The notes under the pieces were generated by a model, which saw only the letters and a program-made list of their open reading frames with translations, had not been told where the DNA came from and ran no database searches. Shown here one piece after another: positions 7,010 to 14,241 of a stretch of 16,870 nucleotides of DNA. The translations under genes were made by a program, and so were the position numbers. Position 1 is the first letter of the stretch. Each line of letters starts with the position of its first letter. The stretch is from assembly GCA_937960715.1 (NCBI GenBank), contig CALGOO010000002.1, forward strand, positions 1-16,870, in the 5' to 3' direction. The DNA is from an uncultured Candidatus Competibacteraceae bacterium. Its GTDB lineage: Bacteria > Pseudomonadota > Gammaproteobacteria > Competibacterales > Competibacteraceae.

Positions 7010-7251
7010 GGCCGACGATTCTAGCAGAATCGCCCCGGGCGGGCGGCGACCGGTGGTGGTGGGCGCTACAATACCGCGCCGGTAAGCCGAGCGACGCGAG
7101 AATACCGACCCGAAACATGGCCTATCTCAATCCCGCTCTCTCCTGCCACGATGGGAACAATGCTACGGCCTGTCGGGTAAATCCAGTATGATGGACACCC
7201 TTCGATGGTTTGAAACATGAAGGTGACTTGGATCATGTCGGAGACAATCGG
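7010..7251. other. divergent intergenic region between uvrD and exbB
   Basis: A gap of 242 bp. On the plus strand TATGAT (7187-7192) is a possible -10 for the exbB operon, without a convincing -35. TACAAT at 7067-7072 is a second, more distant candidate. I see no RNA gene and no repeat. Confidence 0.3.
7018..7026 (-). promoter_or_regulatory. candidate extended -10 promoter of uvrD
   Basis: The minus strand reads TGCTAGAAT: a TGn extension followed by a -10 hexamer with five of six consensus bases. Only eight bases separate it from the uvrD ATG, so transcription would start at or next to the start codon. No -35 is visible at 17 bp. No LexA box (CTGT-N8-ACAG) was seen, although uvrD is in the SOS regulon of E. 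coli. Confidence 0.35.
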
Positions 7252-7878
7252 GTGCTTGAACTGATCAAGGCTGGCGGCTGGCTGATGGCGCCGATTCTGG
7301 CCTGCTCGCTGGCGGCGGCGACCATCATCGTCGAGCGGCTGCTGGCGTTGCGGCGGGCGCGGGTACTACCCGATCAGTTGCTGGCGACCCTGGAGCGCTG
7401 GCTGGAACGCGGCGCGGTCGACGCGCGGGAAGTGGAGGCGTTGCCGCTACATTCGCCGCTCGGCCGGATCGTGGCGGCGGGACTTGCCTGCCGGGGCCGG
7501 GGCCGGGAGATTCTACGGGAGCGGGTCGAGGACACCGGCCGCCATGTGGCGCACGAACTGGAGCGATTCCTCAGCACCTTGGGCACCATCGCCGCCATCA
7601 GTCCGCTGCTGGGCCTGCTCGGCACCGTGGCCGGCATGATCAAGATCTTTCAGGTCGTTTCGACCCAGGGCAACAGCAACTTCAGTCTGCTCTCGGTGGG
7701 TATCGCCGAAGCATTGGTGACCACCGCCGCCGGCCTGACCGTCGCTATTCCCAGCCTGTTGTTTTATCGTTATTTCAATGCGCGGGTGGACGAACTGGTG
7801 GTGCGCATGGAGCAGGAAACCCTGCAACTCGTCGACCTGTTGGACGCCGGAGCCAGCGCGGAGGAACAACGGCCATGA
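7252..7878 (+). CDS. exbB: MotA/TolQ/ExbB proton channel family protein (ExbB-like)
   Basis: An inner membrane subunit that, with ExbD, uses the proton gradient to energise TonB- or Tol-type partners. The 208-residue product has three membrane helices: about 10-28, 109-133 and 148-175. The family signature is clear in TM2 (AAISPLLGLLGTVAGMI) and TM3 (GIAEALVTTAAGLTVAIP, with Glu153 and Thr157/158 in the channel). The GTG start at 7252 is chosen because GGAG lies eight bases upstream and the protein then begins like other short ExbB proteins (LELIKAGGWLMAPIL). A TTG at 7210 would add 14 unlikely residues. The stop overlaps exbD as ATGA. With lpxK downstream this is the exbBD-lpxK arrangement common in gammaproteobacteria; no tonB is present, so the partner is not known. 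Confidence 0.92.
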   Translation: MLELIKAGGWLMAPILACSLAAATIIVERLLALRRARVLPDQLLATLERWLERGAVDAREVEALPLHSPLGRIVAAGLACRGRGREILRERVEDTGRHVAHELERFLSTLGTIAAISPLLGLLGTVAGMIKIFQVVSTQGNSNFSLLSVGIAEALVTTAAGLTVAIPSLLFYRYFNARVDELVVRMEQETLQLVDLLDAGASAEEQRP

Positions 7879-8345
7879 ACCTACGCCCCCACCGCCGCGA
7901 GGAACCGGATCTCAACCTGGTGCCAATGATCGACGTCGTGCTGGTGCTGCTGATCTTCTTCATGATCGCCACCAGCCTGCGGCACGAGTCGAAACTGGAA
8001 ATTCGGCTGCCCGAATCCACCGGTCAGCCGCTGCCCGGCAACCTGGCCCAACTGGAAGTCGACGTCGACGCCAGCGGTCGCTACGCCCTCAACGGCCAAA
8101 CGCTGGCGACCACCGACGCCTCGACCCTGAAAGCGGCCCTGCAAACCGCCGCCCAGGGCCGGGAGTTGCCGTTGATCCTCCGCGCCGATGGCCAGACCCC
8201 CCATCAGGCGGTGGTGACGGTGCTCGATGTCGCCGGCCAACTCGGCCTCAAGCAACTGGCCATCGGCACGGTGAACGCGCCGGCCGCCGCGCCTGGGTCT
8301 CCAGCCCCCCGCAACGTCCCACCCTCGCCGGACCCTGAGCCATGA
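7875..8345 (+). CDS. exbD: ExbD/TolR family biopolymer transport protein
   Basis: Partner of the ExbB channel: one inner membrane helix and a periplasmic domain. Of 156 residues, the short cytoplasmic N-terminus ends in LNLVPMID, and Asp20 is the essential protonatable residue at the start of the only membrane helix (about 18-38, VVLVLLIFFMIATS). The periplasmic ExbD fold follows, with the family pattern LPLILRADGQTPHQAVVTVLDVAGQLGLKQLAIGT (about 105-139, given here as a run of recognisable short blocks), and a Pro/Ala-rich tail. The ATG overlaps the exbB stop and the TGA overlaps the lpxK ATG, each by four bases, so all three are probably translationally coupled. Confidence 0.93.
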   Translation: MNLRPHRREEPDLNLVPMIDVVLVLLIFFMIATSLRHESKLEIRLPESTGQPLPGNLAQLEVDVDASGRYALNGQTLATTDASTLKAALQTAAQGRELPLILRADGQTPHQAVVTVLDVAGQLGLKQLAIGTVNAPAAAPGSPAPRNVPPSPDPEP

Positions 8346-9577
8346 TTTTTCTGGATCGTTACGGCTATTCCCTGAACGGCGTCGCGGTGCTGCTGTGGCC
8401 GCTCAGCCTGCTATTCGGGCTGGTGGCGCGCGCGCGGCGGCTGTTGTACCAGCACGGCCTGCGGCGGAGCGAAGCCGTCCCCGTGCCGCTGATCGTGGTC
8501 GGCAACATCACCGTCGGCGGCGCCGGCAAAACCCCGCTGGTGGTCCGTCTGGTGGAACTGTTGCGGGAGGCCGGTTATCAACCGGGCGTCATCAGCCGCG
8601 GTTATGGCGGCCAGTCGGCCCGGTGGCCCCGCCAGGTCATGGCCGACAGCGATCCACGCGAGGTCGGCGACGAACCGGTGCTGCTCGCTCGGCGTTGCCG
8701 TTGTCCGATCGTGGTGGGGCCGGACCGGGTGGCGGCGGCGCGGACCTTGCTCGATACCTATGGGTGCAACGTGATCCTGAGCGACGACGGTTTGCAGCAT
8801 TACCGCCTGCGTCGCGACCTTGAAATCGCGGTGGTGGACGGTTTTCGCCGACTGGGCAACGGCGCCTGCCTGCCCGCTGGTCCACTACGGGAACCACCGT
8901 CTCGTTTGCGTGAGGTGGATTTCGTGGTCGGCAATGGGGCGGCCCGGGGCGGTGAGTACCTCATGTGCCTGCGCGGCGAAACGGCGATCAACCTGGCCGA
9001 TCCCTGCGTCAGCGCCACGCTGACCGGATTCCGCCATGGCACGGTTCACGCCGTGGCCGGCATCGGCGATCCCGGACGGTTTTTCGACCAACTGCGCCAT
9101 GCCCGGCTGCGCATCGTGGAACACCCCTTCCCCGACCATCACGTTTTCCGTCCCGAGGATCTGCACTTCCCTCAGGACCTGCCGGTGCTGATGACCGAGA
9201 AGGATGCGGTAAAATGCCGAGCCTTCGCGCCGGAAGGCTGCTGGTACGTGCCGGTCGACGCGCGACTGGAACTGGCCTTCGAGGAAGACTTGCTCAAGCG
9301 GCTGGCGTCGGTGGCCATGGCCAAGGGCATCCGGCGCGAACATTCGGGCGCGAGTCGGCGGGCAAGGCGAACCCCGCCCGCGCCGCCTATCGGTGACGAG
9401 GTGAAGCACGATGGACAAGAAACTGCTGGACATTCTGGTGTGCCCGGTCAGCAAGGCCCCGCTGATCCACGACAAGGCGCGACAGGAGTTGATCTGCAAG
9501 GAAAGCCGGCTGGCCTATCCGATCCGCGACGGTATTCCGGTGATGCTGGAAGCCGAGGCGCGGGCATTGAGCGATGA
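8342..9577 (+). CDS. lpxK: tetraacyldisaccharide 4'-kinase (lipid A 4'-kinase), LpxK
   Basis: Phosphorylates the 4' position of the lipid A disaccharide at the inner face of the inner membrane, the sixth step of the Raetz pathway. Visible features are an N-terminal amphipathic/hydrophobic helix (about 13-35), the P-loop GNITVGGAGKT (54-64), SRGYGG (85-90), the SDDGLQHYRL block (147-156), FPDHH (263-267) and MTEKDAVK (284-291). Normal LpxK proteins end near residue 325-340. This frame continues to 411: after about residue 335 it reads through a GC-rich hairpin (9347-9384) and then 167 bases of ycaR in another frame. The tail is Arg/Pro/Gly-rich and looks non-native. A shift to the adjacent frame would end at 9396, before ycaR. 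Either the tail is real but dispensable or there is a sequence error or frameshift around 9330-9390. Confidence 0.93.
   Translation: MIFLDRYGYSLNGVAVLLWPLSLLFGLVARARRLLYQHGLRRSEAVPVPLIVVGNITVGGAGKTPLVVRLVELLREAGYQPGVISRGYGGQSARWPRQVMADSDPREVGDEPVLLARRCRCPIVVGPDRVAAARTLLDTYGCNVILSDDGLQHYRLRRDLEIAVVDGFRRLGNGACLPAGPLREPPSRLREVDFVVGNGAARGGEYLMCLRGETAINLADPCVSATLTGFRHGTVHAVAGIGDPGRFFDQLRHARLRIVEHPFPDHHVFRPEDLHFPQDLPVLMTEKDAVKCRAFAPEGCWYVPVDARLELAFEEDLLKRLASVAMAKGIRREHSGASRRARRTPPAPPIGDEVKHDGQETAGHSGVPGQQGPADPRQGATGVDLQGKPAGLSDPRRYSGDAGSRGAGIER
9347..9384. repeat. nested GC-rich hairpin at the lpxK 3' end (REP-like)
   Basis: GGCGCG (9347-9352) pairs with CGCGCC (9379-9384), and GGCGGG (9357-9362) pairs with CCCGCC (9373-9378). 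This makes a 12-bp stem with a 4-base bulge and a 10-base loop. It lies where lpxK homologues normally stop, just before the ycaR ribosome site. Its loop-side core GGGCAA...AACCCCG recurs in the hairpin at 2154-2191. Confidence 0.5.
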
Positions 9578-9599
9578 GGAGGTCGGTTCGCTTGGGTGA
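9411..9599 (+). CDS. ycaR: Trm112/YcaR (UPF0434) family small protein
   Basis: A 62-residue protein. It begins MDKKLLDILVCPVSKAPL and ends with the family's AYPIRDGIPVML block followed by a short acidic tail. In this family a first CPxC-type zinc ligand pair is often degenerate in bacteria; here only CP is kept in the first half and a single Cys (ICKES) in the second, so zinc binding is doubtful. In eukaryotes Trm112 activates methyltransferases; the bacterial role is unsettled. The gene is regularly found between lpxK and kdsB, as here. GAGGTG lies seven bases before the ATG. It overlaps the lpxK reading frame by 167 bases on its left and the kdsB start on its right. Confidence 0.92.
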   Translation: MDKKLLDILVCPVSKAPLIHDKARQELICKESRLAYPIRDGIPVMLEAEARALSDEEVGSLG

Positions 9600-10407
9600 A
9601 GCCGAGCTTTCGTTTCGGGTCGCGATCCCGGCCCGCTACGCCTCGACCCGGTTGCCAGGCAAGCCGTTGCGGTTGCTGGCGGGCCGACCGCTGATCGAGC
9701 ACGTCCATCGGCGGGCGCGGACCAGCGGTGCGCTGGAGGTGGTCATCGCCACCGACGACGCGCGCATCCGCGCGGTGGCCGAGGGGTTCGGCGCGACGGT
9801 GTGCATGACCTCGCCCGCTCACCTTTCGGGAACCGACCGGCTGGCGGAAGTGGCGGCCCGGCTTGGCTGGCCGGACGACGCCATCGTGGTCAACGTGCAA
9901 GGCGATGAACCGGGCCTGCCACCCGCCCTGATCCGGCAGGTGGCCACGGGTCTGGCGATGCATCCCGACGCCGGGATCGCCACCGCCTGCGTCCGTATCC
10001 GTGAGACGGCCGATATTTTCGATCCGAACGCGGTCAAGGTCGTGCGCGACGCCCAAGGCTATGCGTCGTATTTCAGCCGCGCGCCGATTCCCTGGCACCG
10101 GGAGGCGTTTCGGGGCGGCGGCGCGGCGCTGGCCGAACCACCGGCCGATGGGGCCTGGTTCCGCCATATCGGCCTGTACGCCTATCGCGTGGCGGTGTTG
10201 CGCCGCTACCCGGACTTGGCGCCCGCGCCGGCCGAACGGACCGAGTCGCTGGAGCAATTGCGCGCGTTGTGGCACGGCATCCGCATTCATGTCGCCGAGG
10301 CGGCCGAAACGCCGCCGCCCGGCGTGGACACCGAAGCCGACCTGGCGCGACTGGCGGCGGAATGGGAGCGATCAGCCCAGCAGATCGAATCCGGCCAGTT
10401 CCGGTAA
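9592..10407 (+). CDS. kdsB: 3-deoxy-manno-octulosonate cytidylyltransferase (CMP-KDO synthetase), KdsB
   Basis: Activates KDO as CMP-KDO in the cytoplasm for transfer to lipid A, forming the inner core of LPS. Signatures: IPARYASTRLPGKPL at the N-terminus (nucleotide binding), VVIATDDARI, the metal-site VNVQGDEP, YFSRAPIPW, HIGLYAYR and ESLEQLRAL. The 271 residues are slightly longer than E. coli KdsB (248) because of a C-terminal extension after DTEADL. I place the start at TTG 9592, since a perfect AGGAGG (9577-9582) lies nine bases upstream and translation then begins a few residues before the conserved block. The ATG at 9574 lies before that site and has no Shine-Dalgarno of its own. The start overlaps the ycaR stop by eight bases, suggesting coupling within the exbB-to-kdsB operon. 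Confidence 0.95.
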   Translation: MGEAELSFRVAIPARYASTRLPGKPLRLLAGRPLIEHVHRRARTSGALEVVIATDDARIRAVAEGFGATVCMTSPAHLSGTDRLAEVAARLGWPDDAIVVNVQGDEPGLPPALIRQVATGLAMHPDAGIATACVRIRETADIFDPNAVKVVRDAQGYASYFSRAPIPWHREAFRGGGAALAEPPADGAWFRHIGLYAYRVAVLRRYPDLAPAPAERTESLEQLRALWHGIRIHVAEAAETPPPGVDTEADLARLAAEWERSAQQIESGQFR

Positions 10408-10647
10408 ATCAGGATTGAAATGGTCGCGGCGTTCGTCAAGCACGGCGACGGTGAAGGTTTGCGGCGCCCAGCCGACGGCGTCGCCGTATTGATTGGGTTG
10501 AATGACCTTGCTGTCGCCGTTGACGCGCAACACCAGGCTGGGCGCATCCTCCTCGATCAGCAATTCGATGACTTGACAGGATAGACCCCGATAGCTCAAG
10601 AAACGGCCCAGCAGGGTTTTCAGTTTATCGGGGTTCAGTGGCGACAT
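10372..10647 (-). CDS. uncharacterised 91-residue protein
   Basis: I do not recognise a named family. The 91-residue product begins MSPLNPDKLKTLLGRFLSYRG and continues with a beta-rich stretch (QVIELLIEEDAPSLVLRV), an IQPNQYGDA block and FTVAVLDERR, ending in ELAGFDLLG. It is soluble, with no signal peptide, membrane helix or Cys pair; the one Cys is at residue 24. It reads like a real compact protein rather than a shadow: mixed composition, no Arg/Pro/Ala runs, and GGAAG seven bases before the ATG. A longer frame upstream (to 10839) is only antisense to the phosphatase gene. It runs against the local operon, overlaps the 3' end of kdsB by 36 bases tail-to-tail, and diverges from ptpA with 54 bp between starts. 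No function is proposed. Confidence 0.72.
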   Translation of the reverse strand: MSPLNPDKLKTLLGRFLSYRGLSCQVIELLIEEDAPSLVLRVNGDSKVIQPNQYGDAVGWAPQTFTVAVLDERRDHFNPDLPELAGFDLLG

Positions 10648-10701
10648 GGGCGGTCTTCCAGGGTCATCGGCTCCAACCTTTCGAAGGTGAGAACAAAGGC
10701 G

Positions 10702-11181
10702 ATGGTGAAGGTTCTTTTCGTCTGCATGGGCAATATCTGTCGTTCCCCCATGGCCGAGGGCGCGTTCCGGCGATTGCTGGCAAGCGTCGATTTGGCCGAA
10801 AAGATTGTCGTGGATTCGGCCGGCACTCACTCCTACCACATCGGCTCGCCGCCCGATACCCGCAGCCAGGCGACGGCCCTAAGCCGAGGGGTGGATTTGC
10901 GTCACCTGCGCGCCCGGCAGGTCACGGTCGCCGATTTGGTCGAATTCGATTATGTGCTGGCGATGGATCGGGACAATTTCGACCATCTGCTGGCGCTCGG
11001 CAAGGAGTCGGAAGTGCGCCGCCGCATTCGACTGTTCCTGGATTTTGCCCCGGATTTACCCGAGCGGGAAGTGCCGGATCCGTACTACGGCGGTTCGGGC
11101 GGCTTCGAACGGGTCATGGATTTGGTCGAGGAAGCGGCGCGGGGTCTGCTGATCCACATCCGGGAACGTCACCGGATTTGA
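10702..11181 (+). CDS. low-molecular-weight protein-tyrosine phosphatase
   Basis: A 159-residue cytoplasmic phosphatase of the LMW-PTP/arsenate-reductase fold. The P-loop CMGNICRS has the nucleophile Cys8 and Arg14 (CX5R), followed by PMAEG. The general acid is Asp126 in DPYYGG, with the usual paired tyrosines. DSAGTHSYHIGSPPDTRS matches the family. In bacteria such enzymes act on tyrosine kinases that control exopolysaccharide, or on small-molecule phosphates; no Wzc-type kinase is present, so the substrate is unknown. ATG 10702 is preferred, 11 bases after a GGTGA; a GTG at 10687 would add five residues. Its place after kdsB agrees with the block I recall from Pseudomonas. Confidence 0.94.
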   Translation: MVKVLFVCMGNICRSPMAEGAFRRLLASVDLAEKIVVDSAGTHSYHIGSPPDTRSQATALSRGVDLRHLRARQVTVADLVEFDYVLAMDRDNFDHLLALGKESEVRRRIRLFLDFAPDLPEREVPDPYYGGSGGFERVMDLVEEAARGLLIHIRERHRI

Positions 11182-11202
11182 ATGGGATTCACCGAAAAGC
11201 AC

Positions 11203-11226
11203 AAGGGGCTGGAATTCCAACCCCTT
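11203..11226. terminator. bidirectional hairpin terminator between ptpA and rne
   Basis: AAGGGG (11203-11208) pairs with CCCCTT (11221-11226), and TGG (11210-11212) with CCA (11217-11219) around an AATT loop; one C/A mismatch separates them. The near-symmetric hairpin lies in the 57-bp gap between two convergent stop codons. Short T-rich runs follow on both strands (TTTGCTT plus; TGCTTTT minus). Confidence 0.7.
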
Positions 11227-11238
11227 TGCTTCACATCG

Positions 11239-14200
11239 TCAAATCGCCGGCTTGTCGTCGGTGCTCGGTGCTGGCGACGGTGGCGGTGGCGCGGACGGTT
11301 CGGGCGCGGCAACCGCCGGTTCGGTCGGTTCAGTCGATTCCACCGCGGCAACCGCCGGTTCGGTCGGCGCGGCCGGTTCGGGCATGGCGGCTTCCGGTTC
11401 GACCCCGATGATAGCCGGTTCCGCCGGCGGTGGAGCATCGGTGGCGGTTTCGATGAGGACGGACAAAAGGGTTATCGTCCCGGTTTCGACGGGGACTGGA
11501 ACAACGGGTTCTTCCACGGGCGGGGCGTCGGTGACCGCGCTCTCCGGCGCGGAAAAAGCGACGGGCGCCTCGGTTTCACCGCCATCGTCCCGCGACGATG
11601 CCTCGGACACATCGGGCACCGTGGCGGTAACCGGCTTCACCACCCGCTCGCCCACTTCGACGGGCGCCGGCTCCACCGACTCGCGGGTTTCGACCGGTGG
11701 CGACAGCGGCTCATCAGTGCGTTCCACAGCTTCGGCGATCACTGTCTGTTCGGCGCGGGTGACCGCCGCATCTTCCGGGGAAACCGTCAGTTCGGCAGAT
11801 TCGGCGAGTTCGGGCATCGGGGTTGTGGATTCCTCCACCGGCGCTTCGACCTCGAATTGGGAAGCCAGCTCGGACGCGGCGACCGCCGAACGATCCGCCC
11901 GCGCGGCCTTTTCCTCGGCGACGGGATACTCCAGCGGCGAGGGTGGCGGCGCGAGGGTTTCCTTGTCTGGAGATAACGCGCTTCCGGATCCCGCCTTGGC
12001 GGCGATGAGCGCGTCACGGGGCAGGCGCGGGCGACCATTGCGGATGCGCCGCTGCGTGGTCACCGCCATGGCGGGATTGGGCGGCGCCGATGCGACCGGC
12101 GCCGTGGCTTCCTCGGGTTCCCGGCCTTGATCACCCACATCGAGGACTTCCTCGCCATCCTCGCCCGGCTCCGGGTTTGCCGGACCCGTTCCGTTCGAGG
12201 AAGGCGTTTCGCCCCGCCGCCGCCGCCGCCCACCGCGTCGCCCACGTCGCCCGCGCGGTCCAGGACTTTCATCCTCGGCTTCGGGGGCGGCGACTTCCTC
12301 GGCATCCTCGGCCGGAGCCACTGGGGATTTGGCCGCTGGCATGGGTTCGGGCCGCGAATCCTCGACCGGCGGCGCGAGCGCGGCGGGGGCTGGTTCGGGA
12401 ACGACCAGCGCGACAACGGGTTTGGCGGTCGGCGTTTCCGCGACGGATTCCGCCTCGGGCCGCCGCCCAGTCCGGTCGCGGCGCTGCCGGTCCGGCTTGG
12501 CCGAACGCGCGTCCGCCCGAGCGGATCGCTCGTCATGGGTTTGACGCGAGGGTTGTCCGAACAGACTGCCCCACAACCAGCCAAAGAAACCGGGGTTGAC
12601 TTCGGGTTTCGGCGCGGGCTTCGGCGGCGTGGGCGCGGGCGTGGACGGCGCGACACCCTTGACCACCGGCTCTTCGTCCATGCCCCGCGCAGTCGGGCTA
12701 GCTTTGGTCTCGATCGGTTCCTCGTAGTCCTCGGCCAGCGTGTAGGACCGGAGTTGTTCCTCCGACAGTTCGTCCACTCGCAGCCGGTTCAGCTTGAAAT
12801 GCGGCGTTTCCAGCGATTCGTTCGGGATCAGTAGAACACCGACCCGATGGCGCTGTTCGATGGCGCGAATCGCCTCGCGTTTTTCGTTGAGCAGGAAGGT
12901 AGCGACCTTGACCGGCAACTGAACCACGACCCGGCCGGTTCGATCTTTCATCGCCTCTTCCTGGATCAGCCGCAGCACGCTCAGCGCCAGCGAATCGATG
13001 TTGCGGATGGTGCCCTGGCCGTTGCAGCGTGGGCAGATCCGGTGGCTGGCTTCGTCCAGCGACGGGCTCAGCCGCTGCCGCGACATTTCCAGTAGACCAA
13101 AGCGGGAGATGCGCCCCACCTGAACCCGGGCGCGATCCATCTTCAAGGCCTCGCGCAGTCGGGTTTCCACCTCACGCTGATTGCGGGCGAGATTCATGTC
13201 GATGAAATCAATGACCACCAGCCCGCCCAGATCGCGCAGCCGCATCTGGCGGGCAATTTCCTCGGCGGCTTCCAGGTTGGTGGTGAGCGCGGTTTCCTCG
13301 ATGTCGCTGCCTTTGGTGGCACGAGCCGAGTTGATGTCGATGGAGACCAGCGCCTCGGTATAGTCGATCACGATACCGCCGCCCGAAGGCAGGCTCACTT
13401 CACGCTGATAGGCGGTCTCGATCTGGGATTCGATCTGGAAGCGGGTGAACAGCGGGATGTTGTCCTGATAAAGCTTGAGCTTGCTCAGGTTGTGCGGCAT
13501 CACCTGCTGCATGAAATCCTGGGCTTGGCGGTGGACGGTGGGGTTGTCCACCAGGATTTCGCCGATGTCCGCGCGCAGATAATCGCGCAAGGCGCGGATG
13601 ATGATGTTGCTTTCCTGATAGATCAGGAACGAGGCTTTTTTCTGGCTGGATGCGGTTTCAATGGCTTTCCACAAGTGCAGCAGGTAATCCATGTCCCACT
13701 GCAATTCCTCTTGCGAACGTCCCACGCCGGCGGTGCGCACGATCAGACCCATGCCGTCGGGAATGTCGAGACTGCTCATCACCTCGCGGATTTCCTGGCG
13801 ATCCTCGCCCTCGATCCGCCGCGACACGCCGCCGGCGCGCGGGTTGTTGGGCATCAGCACCAGATAGCGCCCCGCCAGGCTGATGAAGGTGGTCAGCGCC
13901 GCGCCCTTGTTGCCGCGCTCCTCCTTTTCCACCTGCACCATGATTTCCTGACCTTCACGGATCGCCTCGCGAATACTGGGGCGACCGCCCTCGGCGGCGT
14001 GGGGATCGAAATAGCCGCGGTTGATTTCCTTGAAGGGCAAGAAGCCGTGGCGGTCGACGCCGTAGTCCACGAACGCCGCTTCCAGTCCCGGCTCGATGCG
14101 GGTGACGCGGCCCTTGTAGACGTTGGATTTCTTCTGCTCGCGCGAAGGGGTTTCGATGTCGAGGTCGTAAAGTTTCTGGCCATCCACAAGGGCCACGCGC

Positions 14201-14241
14201 AACTCTTCCTGCTGAGTTGCGTTGATCAGCATGCGCTTCAT
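11239..14241 (-). CDS. rne: ribonuclease E
   Basis: The essential endoribonuclease that starts mRNA decay and processes rRNA and tRNA. The 1000 residues split into a conserved catalytic half (1 to about 510) and a low-complexity scaffold. Catalytic half: the S1 domain from about 37, 5'-monophosphate sensor residues Arg169/Thr170, DNase I-like metal ligands Asp302 (SIDINSARATKGSDIEET) and Asp345 (VVIDFIDM), and the zinc-link CPRC (Cys403/Cys406) that holds the tetramer together. Near residue 549-560 GFFGWLWGSLFG is an aromatic amphipathic segment in the position of the E. coli membrane-targeting helix. An Arg-rich RNA-binding patch follows (GRRGRRGGRRRRRGE, near 670), then about 300 acidic Pro/Ala/Glu/Val-rich residues. 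The N-terminus MKRMLINATQQEELRVALVDG is nearly identical to E. coli, which fixes the start. It diverges from rluC, as in enteric bacteria. Confidence 0.98.
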   Translation of the reverse strand: MKRMLINATQQEELRVALVDGQKLYDLDIETPSREQKKSNVYKGRVTRIEPGLEAAFVDYGVDRHGFLPFKEINRGYFDPHAAEGGRPSIREAIREGQEIMVQVEKEERGNKGAALTTFISLAGRYLVLMPNNPRAGGVSRRIEGEDRQEIREVMSSLDIPDGMGLIVRTAGVGRSQEELQWDMDYLLHLWKAIETASSQKKASFLIYQESNIIIRALRDYLRADIGEILVDNPTVHRQAQDFMQQVMPHNLSKLKLYQDNIPLFTRFQIESQIETAYQREVSLPSGGGIVIDYTEALVSIDINSARATKGSDIEETALTTNLEAAEEIARQMRLRDLGGLVVIDFIDMNLARNQREVETRLREALKMDRARVQVGRISRFGLLEMSRQRLSPSLDEASHRICPRCNGQGTIRNIDSLALSVLRLIQEEAMKDRTGRVVVQLPVKVATFLLNEKREAIRAIEQRHRVGVLLIPNESLETPHFKLNRLRVDELSEEQLRSYTLAEDYEEPIETKASPTARGMDEEPVVKGVAPSTPAPTPPKPAPKPEVNPGFFGWLWGSLFGQPSRQTHDERSARADARSAKPDRQRRDRTGRRPEAESVAETPTAKPVVALVVPEPAPAALAPPVEDSRPEPMPAAKSPVAPAEDAEEVAAPEAEDESPGPRGRRGRRGGRRRRRGETPSSNGTGPANPEPGEDGEEVLDVGDQGREPEEATAPVASAPPNPAMAVTTQRRIRNGRPRLPRDALIAAKAGSGSALSPDKETLAPPPSPLEYPVAEEKAARADRSAVAASELASQFEVEAPVEESTTPMPELAESAELTVSPEDAAVTRAEQTVIAEAVERTDEPLSPPVETRESVEPAPVEVGERVVKPVTATVPDVSEASSRDDGGETEAPVAFSAPESAVTDAPPVEEPVVPVPVETGTITLLSVLIETATDAPPPAEPAIIGVEPEAAMPEPAAPTEPAVAAVESTEPTEPAVAAPEPSAPPPPSPAPSTDDKPAI
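11306..11367. repeat. 39-bp-period direct repeat in the rne scaffold region
   Basis: The same 23-bp sequence occurs at 11306-11328 and 11345-11367, a 39-bp (13-codon) period. It encodes two PTEPAVAA segments near the RNase E C-terminus. The in-frame period indicates expansion of a disordered tail by slippage or unequal exchange. Confidence 0.85.

Noticed and set aside
7217..7264. 15-codon open frame (MKVTWIMSETIGCLN) overlapping the exbB start
   Set aside because: It could be a leader peptide, but it has no ribosome site of its own and no regulatory codon run. The exbB GTG has a better signal.
11182..12130. Plus-strand frames opposite the rne scaffold (Gly/Arg- and Ser/Ala/Gly-rich)
   Set aside because: They reflect the low-complexity Pro/Ala/Glu codons of RNase E read backwards.
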